NCBI GenBank assembly: GCA_947488595.1
Contig: CANKZI010000010.1
Location: forward strand, 1 to 64,000
Direction of reading: 5' to 3'
Origin: Flavobacteriaceae bacterium
GTDB lineage: Bacteria > Bacteroidota > Bacteroidia > Flavobacteriales > Flavobacteriaceae
Length of the DNA stretch: 64,000 nucleotides
Shown: piece by piece, positions 35,913-44,694 of the stretch
Layout of the letters: the number at the start of each line of letters is the position of its first letter
Position numbering within the stretch: position 1 is the first letter of the stretch
Made by a program: the position numbers and the translations under genes
The notes under the pieces: model-generated
Databases searched by the model: none
Told to the model about the DNA's origin: nothing
The model's input: only the letters and a program-made list of their open reading frames with translations

Positions 35913-36451
35913 AACCACATATAGAAAAAGCCAAAGATGGCGATCAAATTGCCTTCACTTTTTTATTGGATCATTATTGGAATGAAGTATATGGTTTTAT
36001 GCTAAAACGCACAGAGAACGAAACCGATGCCGAAGACATTGCTATTGAAACTTTCGCTAAAGCATTTGACAAAATCGCAACTTATAATCCTGAATTTCAA
36101 TTCAATACTTGGCTGATTGCGATTGCCAAAAATGTTCATATTGATTTGCTTCGCAAGAAAAAATCTTCGCTTTTTGTCGAAATTACAGACCAAGAAAACC
36201 AACAAGCTTATAATATTGCAGACACTACACCTTCTGCCGAAGATGAACTGATTACCGAACAAAATCTTTTTCGATTGTTACAATACATCAAAGAATTAAA
36301 ACCACATTACCAAGAAGTGATTCAATTGCGCTATTTTCAAGAGTTGAGCTATCAAGAAATTGCGGAAAAAATTGGTGAACCACTCAATAATGTGAAAATC
36401 AAACTACTGCGTGCCAAAAAATTATTGGCAGAAATCATCCAAGGAAAATAA
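35903..36451 (+). CDS. ECF RNA polymerase sigma factor
   Basis: 182 residues from a probable TTG start (LEIKPHIEKAKDGDQIAF). Region 2 includes the RTENETDAEDIAIETF segment and FQFNTWLIAIAKNVHIDLLRKK, cited as TWLIAIAKN. Region 4 has VIQLRYFQELSYQEIAEKIGEPLNNVKIKLLRAKK, cited as YQEIAEKIGEPLNNVK. This is a sigma-70 family ECF factor of the RpoE type. Longer frames upstream lie inside the GT2 gene and look unlike a sigma factor. No anti-sigma gene follows; the next gene, 166 bp on, is a TonB-like protein. What it controls is unknown. Confidence 0.85.
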   Translation: MEIKPHIEKAKDGDQIAFTFLLDHYWNEVYGFMLKRTENETDAEDIAIETFAKAFDKIATYNPEFQFNTWLIAIAKNVHIDLLRKKKSSLFVEITDQENQQAYNIADTTPSAEDELITEQNLFRLLQYIKELKPHYQEVIQLRYFQELSYQEIAEKIGEPLNNVKIKLLRAKKLLAEIIQGK

Positions 36452-36617
36452 CTTTATTTGATGCTTCAATGCTTGTGCTAAAATCTTTTACAACTCAAAA
36501 AAAGAGCCATGCTATTTATTCTGAATTTTATACAATATCCTAAAATGCCTTTGCGTTATATCTTAAAATAGCGACAAATATGCGATGATAACTACTTAAC
36601 CTTTAACTACATTTATT

Positions 36618-37445
36618 ATGTCAAAATTAAGTATTTACGAAACCGCATGGATTGACCTTGTTTTTGAAGACCGAAACAAAGAATATGGCGCGTACCAATT
36701 GCGCCGCGACAATCCAAAAACCACTGTCAAATCCTTATTTATTGGGCTATTGCTGATTACCACTTTGGCCACGATGCCCACAATTATTAATTATTTCAGC
36801 GGTACCAAAACAGTGCCGACAATTCCGGATGCTATATCAGTAGCACTTTCAGAAATTGTTTATCCACCAGAACCGATTATCAAAACCAAAACCGATGTAG
36901 CGCCTTTGCCTCCTTCCGATCCTGCGCCAAGACAAACTACAATGACAAATCCAGTTGTGACGGAATCGTCGGATGCAAATAATGAAGTGCCTGAAAATAA
37001 AGACATTCAATCAAATGCAACCAATAATTCTGAATCAGGAACTGGCATTCCGAACAACATACCAAAAAGCGGAAGTGAAAATGGTGGCGGTACAACTGGT
37101 GAAACTGAAACAATTAATATTAATCCAGTACCGATTGCAAGTTTAGATAAAATGCCAGAATATCCTGGCGGCATTGATAATTTTTATAAATATGTTGGTC
37201 GCAATTTTAAAACACCCGAAGACGAGTTAGCATCCGGAACCATGATTCGAGTAGTTGTTTCGTTTGTCATCGAAAAAGACGGAAGCATGACCGATATCAG
37301 CGTCATTAGAAATCCTGGTTACGGTTTAGACAAAGAAGCCATAAGGGTTTTAAAATCCCTTAAAGTAAAATGGACTCCTGGAAAAATCGCTGGACAAGCA
37401 GTAAGAACATCCTATAATTTGCCCATTGCTGTAAAAGCACCTTAA
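36618..37445 (+). CDS. Energy transducer TonB-family protein
   Basis: 275 residues. The N-terminus FEDRNKEYGAYQLRRDNPKT is typical of Bacteroidota TonB/BlaR-associated proteins, and is followed by one membrane segment (SLFIGLLLITTLATMP, about 40-55). A Pro/Thr/Glu-rich, probably disordered periplasmic linker (about 85-170) comes next. The C-terminal TonB domain (about 180-275) has EYPGGIDNFYKYVGRNFKTP and VSFVIEKDGSMTDISVIRN, cited in part. It couples ExbBD energy to outer-membrane TonB-dependent transporters. It ends at a terminator. Confidence 0.9.
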   Translation: MSKLSIYETAWIDLVFEDRNKEYGAYQLRRDNPKTTVKSLFIGLLLITTLATMPTIINYFSGTKTVPTIPDAISVALSEIVYPPEPIIKTKTDVAPLPPSDPAPRQTTMTNPVVTESSDANNEVPENKDIQSNATNNSESGTGIPNNIPKSGSENGGGTTGETETININPVPIASLDKMPEYPGGIDNFYKYVGRNFKTPEDELASGTMIRVVVSFVIEKDGSMTDISVIRNPGYGLDKEAIRVLKSLKVKWTPGKIAGQAVRTSYNLPIAVKAP

Positions 37446-37469
37446 GCATTTAAGTTTATTTTTTCAAAA

Positions 37470-37512
37470 GAAAAAACCACCAGAATTCAATTGTGTTCTA
37501 GTGGTTTTTTTA
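37470..37512. terminator. Bidirectional terminator between tonB and phnA-like gene
   Basis: AAAAAACCAC-C-AGAA and TTCT-A-GTGGTTTTTT pair across about 10 nt with one mismatch, and A/T runs on both sides. Confidence 0.8.
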
Positions 37513-37523
37513 TGGAATAAAAA

Positions 37524-37733
37524 TTATGCTTTTTTAAGGAATTCTGTTCTGAGTATCATGGCGGTTTTGTTGACACGACAGTCAATTTCTGCTGGATTAT
37601 CGGTAAGTCGAATATTTTTAACCATCGTACCACGTTTGATTATATCGGAAGAACCTTTTACTTTTAGATCCTTAATGACTGATACCGAATCGCCATCTTG
37701 CAAAATATTTCCGTTACTGTCTTTTACTTCCAT
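37524..37733 (-). CDS. PhnA (YjdM C-terminal) domain protein
   Basis: Only 69 residues, matching the C-terminal PhnA domain: [26 protein letters not shown] (cited as [13 protein letters not shown]), then [11 protein letters not shown] and [20 protein letters not shown]. In E. coli-type PhnA/YjdM this domain follows a zinc ribbon; here the zinc ribbon is absent, which is common in Bacteroidota. It was once linked to alkylphosphonate use, but its true role is unknown. It is a single gene convergent with tonB. Confidence 0.85.
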   Translation of the reverse strand: MEVKDSNGNILQDGDSVSVIKDLKVKGSSDIIKRGTMVKNIRLTDNPAEIDCRVNKTAMILRTEFLKKA

Positions 37734-38072
37734 GATTTATGTTTTATTTTTTAGCGAAAATAGGCAAATAATCTGGCATTTGGTTTTGCTTCTGATTATA
37801 AAGCTAATCTAGTATATATATTTTTGGTTAGGAAAATTTTTAGTCTGAAATGCTCCCTCATTGAAAATTTATTTGTCCTAATTAAAACAAATACAACCTC
37901 ATTACAATTTAGTTACTCCTATTCAAAATTGAATTGTCCTCAATTGGTTTTTTGACTTCATTTGAATAAATGGCTTTACTTTTTCTGAAAAATTATTATC
38001 GTTTGATTAAAATCTGAAACACCAAATCTTGACCAATATTGTTTATCTTTGTACTTTCAAAAAATTGATGCT
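37734..38072. other. AT-rich divergent intergenic region
   Basis: This 339-bp gap between the PhnA-like gene and lipA contains the lipA -7 box at 38044-38051. The remainder is AT-rich, with no ORF, tRNA or hairpin I can support. Confidence 0.5.
38044..38051 (+). promoter_or_regulatory. -7 box for lipA
   Basis: TATCTTTG (TAnnTTTG) lies 22 nt before the lipA ATG at 38073. No TTG at the expected -33 spacing. Confidence 0.45.
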
Positions 38073-38942
38073 ATGGAAAGTGTTTTATCGCCAACTTTAC
38101 CCACTGGAAAACCAAAATGGCTGAAAGTCAAATTGCCAATCGGGCAAAAATATACTGAACTTCGCGGTTTGGTTGACAAGTACAGTCTGAATACGATTTG
38201 TACTTCTGGAAGTTGTCCAAATATGGGCGAATGCTGGGGAGAAGGCACGGCTACTTTTATGATTTTAGGTAATATTTGTACACGATCTTGTGGTTTTTGT
38301 GGCGTAAAAACCGGACGCCCAGAAACAGTAGATTGGGATGAACCCGAAAAAGTTGCACGTTCGATTAAAATCATGAACATCAAACATGCTGTAGTTACGA
38401 GCGTCGATCGCGATGATTTAAAAGATGGTGGTTCTATTATTTGGATCGAAACGGTAAAAGCCATTCGGCGCATGAATCCAACAACAACTTTAGAAACTTT
38501 AATCGGTGATTTTCAAGGCATCGAAAGAAATATCGACCGTATTGTCGAAGCTAATCCCGAAGTAGTTTCGCATAATGTCGAAACCGTCAGGAGACTGACG
38601 CGTGAAGTCAGAATTCAAGCAAAATACGACCGTAGTCTCGAAGTTTTGCGTTACTTGAAAGAAAAAGGCATCAACCGAACAAAATCGGGCATCATGCTTG
38701 GTTTGGGCGAAACCGAAGAAGAAGTTATTCAGACTTTACACGATTTGCGCAATGCTAATGTTGACGTGGTTACCATCGGACAATATTTGCAACCAAGTAA
38801 AAAACATTTGCCAGTAAAAGAATACATTACGCCAGACCAATTTGCAAAATACGAAAAAATCGGATTAGCATTGGGCTTTCGGCATGTTGAAAGCGGCGCT
38901 TTGGTGCGGTCTTCTTACAAAGCAGCGAAACATATTTTATAA
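38073..38942 (+). CDS. lipA: Lipoyl synthase
   Basis: 289 residues from ATG 38073. The auxiliary [4Fe-4S] motif [13 protein letters not shown] (CxxxxCxxxxxC) and the radical SAM motif [10 protein letters not shown] (CxxxCxxC) are both present, and the C-terminal RSSYKA (RSSY) is also there. It inserts two sulfurs into octanoylated E2 subunits to make lipoate for pyruvate and 2-oxoglutarate dehydrogenases. Longer frames to the upstream TTG at 38049 would overlap the -7 box, so I chose 38073. It precedes a GAPDH gene by 45 bp. Confidence 0.97.
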   Translation: MESVLSPTLPTGKPKWLKVKLPIGQKYTELRGLVDKYSLNTICTSGSCPNMGECWGEGTATFMILGNICTRSCGFCGVKTGRPETVDWDEPEKVARSIKIMNIKHAVVTSVDRDDLKDGGSIIWIETVKAIRRMNPTTTLETLIGDFQGIERNIDRIVEANPEVVSHNVETVRRLTREVRIQAKYDRSLEVLRYLKEKGINRTKSGIMLGLGETEEEVIQTLHDLRNANVDVVTIGQYLQPSKKHLPVKEYITPDQFAKYEKIGLALGFRHVESGALVRSSYKAAKHIL

Positions 38943-38987
38943 TTACAAATTGCGTTTCGATTTGCACAATTTTAAAATAAAAAGTAT

Positions 38988-39986
38988 TTGAAAACAAGAA
39001 TTGCTATTAATGGTTTTGGACGAATCGGACGCAATCTATTCCGTTTGCTTTTGGACCATCCTTCGATTGAAGTCGTTGCCATCAATGATATTGCCGATAA
39101 CAAAACCATGTCGCATTTGATTAAATACGATAGTATTCATGGCATTTTACCTTTTGAATGCACGTATGACGCGCAGCATATTATTATTAATAAAAAATTC
39201 TATCCATTTTTTCACGAAAAAGATATTGCGCAACTCGACTGGAAATCATTATCAATTGATGTTGTTGTTGAAGCCACTGGCAAATACAAAACTTTTGAAG
39301 AAATCAATGCCCACGTACTGGCTGGAGCCAAAAAAGTAATTCTTTCGGCGCCTTCAGAAGTTGATACGATAAAAACTGTCGTGCTCGGTGTGAACGAAAA
39401 TATACTTGATGGCTCAGAAACCATTATTTCTAATGCGAGCTGCACGACCAACAATGCCGCGCCAATGATACAGGTAATTCGTGACTTATGCGGATTTGAA
39501 CAAGCTTATATCACCACGGTGCATTCCTACACCACCGACCAAAGTTTGCACGATCAACCCCACAAAGATTTGCGCAGAGCGAGAGGAGCAAGTCAGTCAA
39601 TCGTACCAACAACAACTGGCGCAGCCAAAGCACTGACCAAAATATTTCCTGAATTTGAAGGCAAAATTGGGGGCAGTGGTATTAGGGTTCCGGTGCCTGA
39701 CGGATCGTTGACCGATATTACTTTTTATGTCAAACGACAAGTCACTATTGCCGAAATTAACACCGCCTTCAAATTGGCATCACAAAACCATTTCAAAGGC
39801 ATTATGGATTATACCGAAGACCCAATTGTTTCTGTTGATATCATTGGTAACCGCCATTCTTGCTTGTTTGATGCACAATTGACATCGGTAATCGACAAAA
39901 TGGTTAAGATTGTTGGATGGTACGATAACGAAATTGGCTATTCTTCAAGAATTATTGACTTAATTGTGTTAATTGATGATAAATAA
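38988..39986 (+). CDS. gap: Type I glyceraldehyde-3-phosphate dehydrogenase
   Basis: 332 residues from a TTG start (MKTRIAINGFGRIGRNLFRLL when initiated with Met). The NAD-binding GFGRIGR, the active-site SNASCTTNNAAPM (Cys of SCTTN) and the HSYTTDQSLHDQPHKDLRRARGA loop (cited as HSYTTDQ), with the C-terminal GWYDNEIGYS, are diagnostic. It oxidises glyceraldehyde 3-phosphate in glycolysis, or works in reverse. No other start fits the conserved N-terminus. Its pairing with lipA is seen in Flavobacteriia and may reflect a second GAPDH copy; that cannot be told from this window. Confidence 0.94.
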   Translation: MKTRIAINGFGRIGRNLFRLLLDHPSIEVVAINDIADNKTMSHLIKYDSIHGILPFECTYDAQHIIINKKFYPFFHEKDIAQLDWKSLSIDVVVEATGKYKTFEEINAHVLAGAKKVILSAPSEVDTIKTVVLGVNENILDGSETIISNASCTTNNAAPMIQVIRDLCGFEQAYITTVHSYTTDQSLHDQPHKDLRRARGASQSIVPTTTGAAKALTKIFPEFEGKIGGSGIRVPVPDGSLTDITFYVKRQVTIAEINTAFKLASQNHFKGIMDYTEDPIVSVDIIGNRHSCLFDAQLTSVIDKMVKIVGWYDNEIGYSSRIIDLIVLIDDK

Positions 39987-40022
39987 TTTTACATTTATTG
40001 TTTGAAAAACCAATATCTGTAA

Positions 40023-41717
40023 ATGCATTTAATTTTATTCTTCTTTTTATTCTCATTTACTAGTATTTATGCTGATTCCAAAAGCATTTCACTCTTAAAA
40101 GCGGACAGTATTTCTAATTATTTGGAAGCCAGTAATCTGCGTAAGAAGGAGAATAACTTTCGTAAGTCGTTTGATTTTGTCCAAAAAGCCATTATGTATG
40201 CAGAAAAAGACAATGATATTGCATCTGAAGCAAAAGTATATTTGCACTTAGGACAACTTTATACTATTGTAAAAGCGTTATACGAAAAAAAACCGGACCG
40301 AAAAATTGACACACTGAATTTTAGTAAATTTTATATCAATAATAATATAAAATCCATTCAAAAGCTGCAAAAAGCAAGTGATAAACAGCTCCTAAAACAA
40401 CGCGAAGAAATCAAATTGTATAAATTAATTAGTATAATAAGTCTTGCATTGCTTGCTATTTTATCACTTTTCAGTTTGTCATTGTACCGCAAGAGTAGCA
40501 TTCGTAAGCAATCATACCAACTTTTAAAAGAAAAAAATACTACGTTGCAATTGTCTCAAGAAAAAGCCGAACGCGCTTCGGCAGCGCGATCTGAATTCTT
40601 ATGTACGGTGAGCCATGAGTTGCGAACACCTTTAAACGCCATTACCGGAATCACTCATTTGCTTATCGACGAAGATCCAAAACCTCATCAGCTTGAATAC
40701 CTAAAATCATTGCAATTTTCGGGAAAATACCTTATGAATTATATTAATGAAATACTAGAAATCAATCGTATCGAATCGAAAAATATCGAAGTAGAAAAAA
40801 TAGATTTCGACATAAAAAAACTATTGGTTGAAATTCAAAATTCGTTACAAGAGCTGGCCAATGAGAATAAAAATAAGTTGATTCTGACAATCGATCCAAA
40901 TATACCTGAAGATATTATTGGTGATCCAACAAAATTGTCACAAATTTTTATCAATTTGATTAACAATGCGCTCAAGTTTACTCAAAAAGGAGAAGTTAAA
41001 ATCACCGCAACTTTACTTCCAACAGATAATCAAAAAGCATCTATTTATTTTGAAATTGCAGATACAGGAATTGGTATTCCAGAAGACCAGCTCGAATCGA
41101 TTTTTGATAGCTTTTCGCAAGGCTCTATCGAAACCAACCGTCAATATGGCGGAACTGGATTGGGCTTAACAATTGTAAAACGTCTAATTATTATTCTTGG
41201 CGGTAATATTAAACTTAAAAGTCAAGTGCGCACAGGAAGTGTTTTTTCCTTTACATTAGATTTTAAATTGGGTATCAAAAAACTAAGCTCAAATACGGTA
41301 TTCCCTCACGACGAAAACAATTTTATTGCAAAAAAAATACTTTTGGTAGAAGACAATAAAATCAACCAAATGATTATCAAAAGAATGCTAGAAAAAAAGC
41401 AAATTGTTTGTGAAATTATAGAAAACGGTGAAGATGCGGTAGCGATTACCAAAATCAATCGCTACGATTTAATTTTAATGGACGTGCACCTTCCGGGTAT
41501 CAACGGTACCATTGCAACGCAACAAATTCGGCAGTTTGACATTGTAACACCAATTGTTGCCTTGACTGCAATTTCATTGTTAGAAAATCGAGAAATGTTG
41601 CTTTCGTATGGAATGAATGATGTCATCACTAAACCTTTTGAACCCGATAATTTTTTTGCTATCATTGCAGAATGCATGCAAAAAGATAATACTAATAATT
41701 CTGAATCAGTGATTTAA
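40023..41717 (+). CDS. Hybrid histidine kinase with C-terminal receiver
   Basis: 564 residues. A signal-like hydrophobic N-terminus (1-17) is followed by a short helical, TPR-like periplasmic region (about 30-110) and one membrane helix at about 133-157. A HisKA domain follows with SHELRTPLNAITG (His198), then HATPase_c (NALKFTQKGEV, ADTGIGIPEDQ, GGTGLGLTI) and a receiver domain at about 435-555 with LILMDVHLPGI (Asp487). The sensed signal is unknown. It is an orphan: no response-regulator gene with a DNA-binding domain is adjacent. Its 3' end overlaps the convergent nucleoside phosphorylase by 26 bp. Confidence 0.93.
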   Translation: MHLILFFFLFSFTSIYADSKSISLLKADSISNYLEASNLRKKENNFRKSFDFVQKAIMYAEKDNDIASEAKVYLHLGQLYTIVKALYEKKPDRKIDTLNFSKFYINNNIKSIQKLQKASDKQLLKQREEIKLYKLISIISLALLAILSLFSLSLYRKSSIRKQSYQLLKEKNTTLQLSQEKAERASAARSEFLCTVSHELRTPLNAITGITHLLIDEDPKPHQLEYLKSLQFSGKYLMNYINEILEINRIESKNIEVEKIDFDIKKLLVEIQNSLQELANENKNKLILTIDPNIPEDIIGDPTKLSQIFINLINNALKFTQKGEVKITATLLPTDNQKASIYFEIADTGIGIPEDQLESIFDSFSQGSIETNRQYGGTGLGLTIVKRLIIILGGNIKLKSQVRTGSVFSFTLDFKLGIKKLSSNTVFPHDENNFIAKKILLVEDNKINQMIIKRMLEKKQIVCEIIENGEDAVAITKINRYDLILMDVHLPGINGTIATQQIRQFDIVTPIVALTAISLLENREMLLSYGMNDVITKPFEPDNFFAIIAECMQKDNTNNSESVI

Positions 41718-42504
41718 TCAAATTTCTGACTTGTGGTTCGGCTTTTTGAGCGGCTTTTAAAACTTCTTCATGGTTCACGTCTTCAATGCTTTCTTCATTT
41801 CCCATATCGGTAATTACCGAGATGCCAAAGGTTTCTAAATTCATGTGACGCGCAACAATTACCTCAGGAACGGTAGACATACCAACGCAATCGGCACCTA
41901 AAATTTTGACCATTTTATATTCGGCCAACGTTTCAAAAGTTGGACCTTGAAGTCCTAAATAAATACCATCTTGCACTTTTATGTCAAGCCCGAAAGCTAA
42001 CTCTTTTGCTTTCGCAATCATATTTTTAGAAAAAGGCGAACTCATATTGACAAATCTCGGTCCAAAACGTTCGTCATTTTTTCCGTTTAACGGATGTTCA
42101 GGCATCATGTTAATATGGTCTTTCAAAATAACGATAGTGCCCACTACATAATTGGGGTTGACACCGCCAGAAGCGTTAGAAACAATCAATTTTTGCACGC
42201 CCAAATACTTCATTACTCGAACCGGAAAAGTAACTTGCTTCATACTATAGCCTTCATAAAAATGAAAACGTCCTTGCATGGCCACCACTTTTTTATCGCC
42301 AATCGTTCCAAAAACCATAGCACCTTTGTGACCTTGCACTGTGGAAACTGGAAAATTCGGAATTTCATTATATGGTAAAGTGAATTCTATTTGAATGTCA
42401 TCGGTAAAACTGCCTAAACCTGATCCTAAAATTACTCCGTATTCTGGAACAAAATTAGTTTTTGATTTGATATAACTAACGGTTTCTTGAACTTCTTCCC
42501 ACAT
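41692..42504 (-). CDS. Purine-nucleoside phosphorylase (PNP-I family)
   Basis: 270 residues from ATG 42504 (MWEEVQETVSYIKSK). The family motifs GVILGSGLGSF, VQGHKGAMVFGTIG, FPVRVMKYLG, SNASGGVNP and GIYLGLQGPTFETLAEYKM (pieces) are present, as is GADCVGMSTVPEVIVARH. It splits guanosine and inosine with phosphate in purine salvage. Its start lies inside the 3' end of lpxK (29-bp overlap), so translation is coupled; the order lpxK-PNP is common in this family. A longer frame to 42537 adds non-conserved residues. Confidence 0.95.
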   Translation of the reverse strand: MWEEVQETVSYIKSKTNFVPEYGVILGSGLGSFTDDIQIEFTLPYNEIPNFPVSTVQGHKGAMVFGTIGDKKVVAMQGRFHFYEGYSMKQVTFPVRVMKYLGVQKLIVSNASGGVNPNYVVGTIVILKDHINMMPEHPLNGKNDERFGPRFVNMSSPFSKNMIAKAKELAFGLDIKVQDGIYLGLQGPTFETLAEYKMVKILGADCVGMSTVPEVIVARHMNLETFGISVITDMGNEESIEDVNHEEVLKAAQKAEPQVRNLIKSLIQNY

Positions 42505-43501
42505 AATTTTTAATTGTATTATTAAACTTTTCTGCATCTTCTACAAAAGAACTTTGAATTGGTAAACAAAAAAGTTGATTTCCCAAAACGCTACCTTTTA
42601 AACGCATATAATCCTTTTCGGTTGTAATTATAATACCGTTTTTTGCTTTACTTTTCATGTTTAAAATATCAAGGTCAGTAAAATGATGGTGATCAGGAAA
42701 TACCATTACTTCATCCTTCTCCTTTTGACAATACTTAAAAAACGGTTCTGGTTTGGCAATTCCTGCTACAATTAATTTTTCAATCTCATTGATTTCACTA
42801 ACTTTCAGCTTTTTATCTTCAGAATAAACAAAAGTATCATAAGCAATACAACTAAAAAATAATTGCTGTTTGTTTGATAAATTTAGTTTTTTACGAATTT
42901 TTTCCTGCTCTTGAGTCGAAAGATTATTTGGACACTTGGTGACAATTACTATATCGGCTCTTTTTGCGCCCCTTTGGCTTTCGCGAAGATTTCCGGTGGG
43001 TAAAATCAGATCGTCAACATACAAATCGTCAAAAGTAGTCAACAAAATATAAAATCCAGCTTTGACTTTTCGGTGCTGAAAGGCGTCGTCTAACAAAATG
43101 ATTTCGGGTTTTTCGGTAAGTGAAAGCAATTGTTGTATACCATTTCTTCTGTCGGCATCAACAGCAACTTGAATATTAGCGAATTTCTGATAATACTGAA
43201 AAGGTTCATCGCCAAGCTTTGCCGCATTTGAAGTGGCATCTGCCAAAACAAACCCTTTGGATTGCCTTTTGTAACCACGACTTAAAGTAGCAATTTTATG
43301 ATTGTCTGAAAGCAAACGAATCAAATATTCAATTTGAGGTGTTTTTCCGGTACCTCCAACGCTTAAATTGCCGACTGCAATTACAGGCAAATCAAAAGAA
43401 TAAGATTTCAATATTTGATTGTCATACAAAAAATTGCGAAAATAAGTGATCATTCCATACAATATAGAAAAAGGAAAAAGTATTTTTCGTAAAAAAATCA
43501 T
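42476..43501 (-). CDS. lpxK: Tetraacyldisaccharide 4'-kinase
   Basis: 341 residues. A membrane-bound N-terminus (about 1-25) precedes the Walker A AVGNLSVGGTGKTPQ (GxxxxGKT, about 43-55). Then come LSRGYKRQSKGFVL, the GDEPFQYYQKF motif and ILLDDAFQHRKVKAG, all typical of LpxK. It phosphorylates the 4'-position of the lipid A disaccharide. It is the upstream gene of a two-gene unit with PNP and is divergent from the Nif3-like gene. Confidence 0.96.
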   Translation of the reverse strand: MIFLRKILFPFSILYGMITYFRNFLYDNQILKSYSFDLPVIAVGNLSVGGTGKTPQIEYLIRLLSDNHKIATLSRGYKRQSKGFVLADATSNAAKLGDEPFQYYQKFANIQVAVDADRRNGIQQLLSLTEKPEIILLDDAFQHRKVKAGFYILLTTFDDLYVDDLILPTGNLRESQRGAKRADIVIVTKCPNNLSTQEQEKIRKKLNLSNKQQLFFSCIAYDTFVYSEDKKLKVSEINEIEKLIVAGIAKPEPFFKYCQKEKDEVMVFPDHHHFTDLDILNMKSKAKNGIIITTEKDYMRLKGSVLGNQLFCLPIQSSFVEDAEKFNNTIKNYVGRSSRNR

Positions 43502-43521
43502 TTCACGAAAGTATAATAATT

Positions 43522-43529
43522 TATCTTTG
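43522..43529 (+). promoter_or_regulatory. -7 box for the Nif3-like gene
   Basis: TATCTTTG (TAnnTTTG) lies 67 nt before the GTG start at 43597. No TTG is at -33. The distance is longer than at most other genes here. Confidence 0.35.
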
Positions 43530-43596
43530 GGTACTTTAGTTTTTAATTGAAATTTTAAATCTATTGTAACAAATAATCAACTTTAAAACTTTTTTT

Positions 43597-44691
43597 GTGA
43601 AAATTTCTGATGTTCTCACCCTATTAGAAGCCATGGCGCCATTGGCTTATGCCGAAGATTTTGACAATGTTGGTTTGCTTGTTGGCAATCAAAATAACGA
43701 AGCAAATGGCGTTTTGGTTTGTCATGATGCACTCGAAAATGTTATTGACGAAGCGATTGCCAAAAATTGTAATTTAATCGTTTGTTTTCATCCAATCGTT
43801 TTTACAGGATTAAAAAAAATTACAGGCAAAAATTATGTCGAACGCGTGGTCATTAAAGCCATAAAAAACGACATTGCCATTTATGCAGTGCACACCGCGT
43901 TGGATAACCACCAAAATGGCGTAAATAAGATATTTTGTGACGCTTTGGGATTGATTAACACACAAATTTTGGTGCCAAAAAAAGATTTTATTAAAAAATT
44001 AGTAACCTATACGATTGCCGAAAATGCTGATCAAATCAGAACTGCTTTGTGCAATGCTGGTGCAGGAACGATTGGGAATTATGACCAATGCAGTTTCAAC
44101 TCAGAAGGATTTAGCACCTATAAAGGCAATCATAACAGTACGCCAGCGATTGGTAATAAAGGTGAACTGACAATTACCAATGAGATTAAAATCGAAGTTA
44201 TTTTCGAAAAACATTTAGAGAAAGCCATTCTGAAAGCACTTTTTGAAAATCATGTTTATGAAGAAGTAGCTTATGAAATTTATGATTTGAAAAATTCTCA
44301 TCAAAATATTGGACTCGGAATGGTTGGTGATTTGCCGACACCAAAAAACGAACGCGATTTTTTAGTGTTTGTAAAAGACAAAATGCAAGCCAATGGCATC
44401 AGACATTCGGTGTTTTTGAATAAAGAAGTCAAACGAATTGCCGTTTTGGGAGGCGCAGGAAGTTTTGCTATAAAAAACGCCATTCAGGCAGGAGCCGATG
44501 TGTTTTTGACCGCCGATTTGAAGTACCATAATTTTTATGAAGCTGAAAATCAGTTACTTTTGGCGGATATTGGTCATTTTGAAAGCGAACGTTATACAAA
44601 AAATTATATTGTTGATTATCTTACGAAAAAAATGCCTAATTTTGCAATCATTTTATCCGAAGAAAATACAAATCCTGTTAAGTACTTATAA
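43597..44691 (+). CDS. Nif3-like dinuclear metal centre hexameric protein
   Basis: 364 residues from a GTG start. The NIF3/DUF34 motifs are DFDNVGLLVGN, CHDALENVIDEAI, NLIVCFHPIVF, AIYAVHTALDNHQNGVN and the C-terminal DIGHFESERYT. An insertion at about 130-240 corresponds to the PII/CutA-like domain of the long YqfO-type members. The family binds two metal ions; its role (GTP cyclohydrolase-like, methyltransfer or metal handling) is unsettled. It starts a unit with the DUF164-like gene, 3 bp downstream. Confidence 0.92.
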   Translation: MKISDVLTLLEAMAPLAYAEDFDNVGLLVGNQNNEANGVLVCHDALENVIDEAIAKNCNLIVCFHPIVFTGLKKITGKNYVERVVIKAIKNDIAIYAVHTALDNHQNGVNKIFCDALGLINTQILVPKKDFIKKLVTYTIAENADQIRTALCNAGAGTIGNYDQCSFNSEGFSTYKGNHNSTPAIGNKGELTITNEIKIEVIFEKHLEKAILKALFENHVYEEVAYEIYDLKNSHQNIGLGMVGDLPTPKNERDFLVFVKDKMQANGIRHSVFLNKEVKRIAVLGGAGSFAIKNAIQAGADVFLTADLKYHNFYEAENQLLLADIGHFESERYTKNYIVDYLTKKMPNFAIILSEENTNPVKYL

Positions 44692-44694
44692 TAT

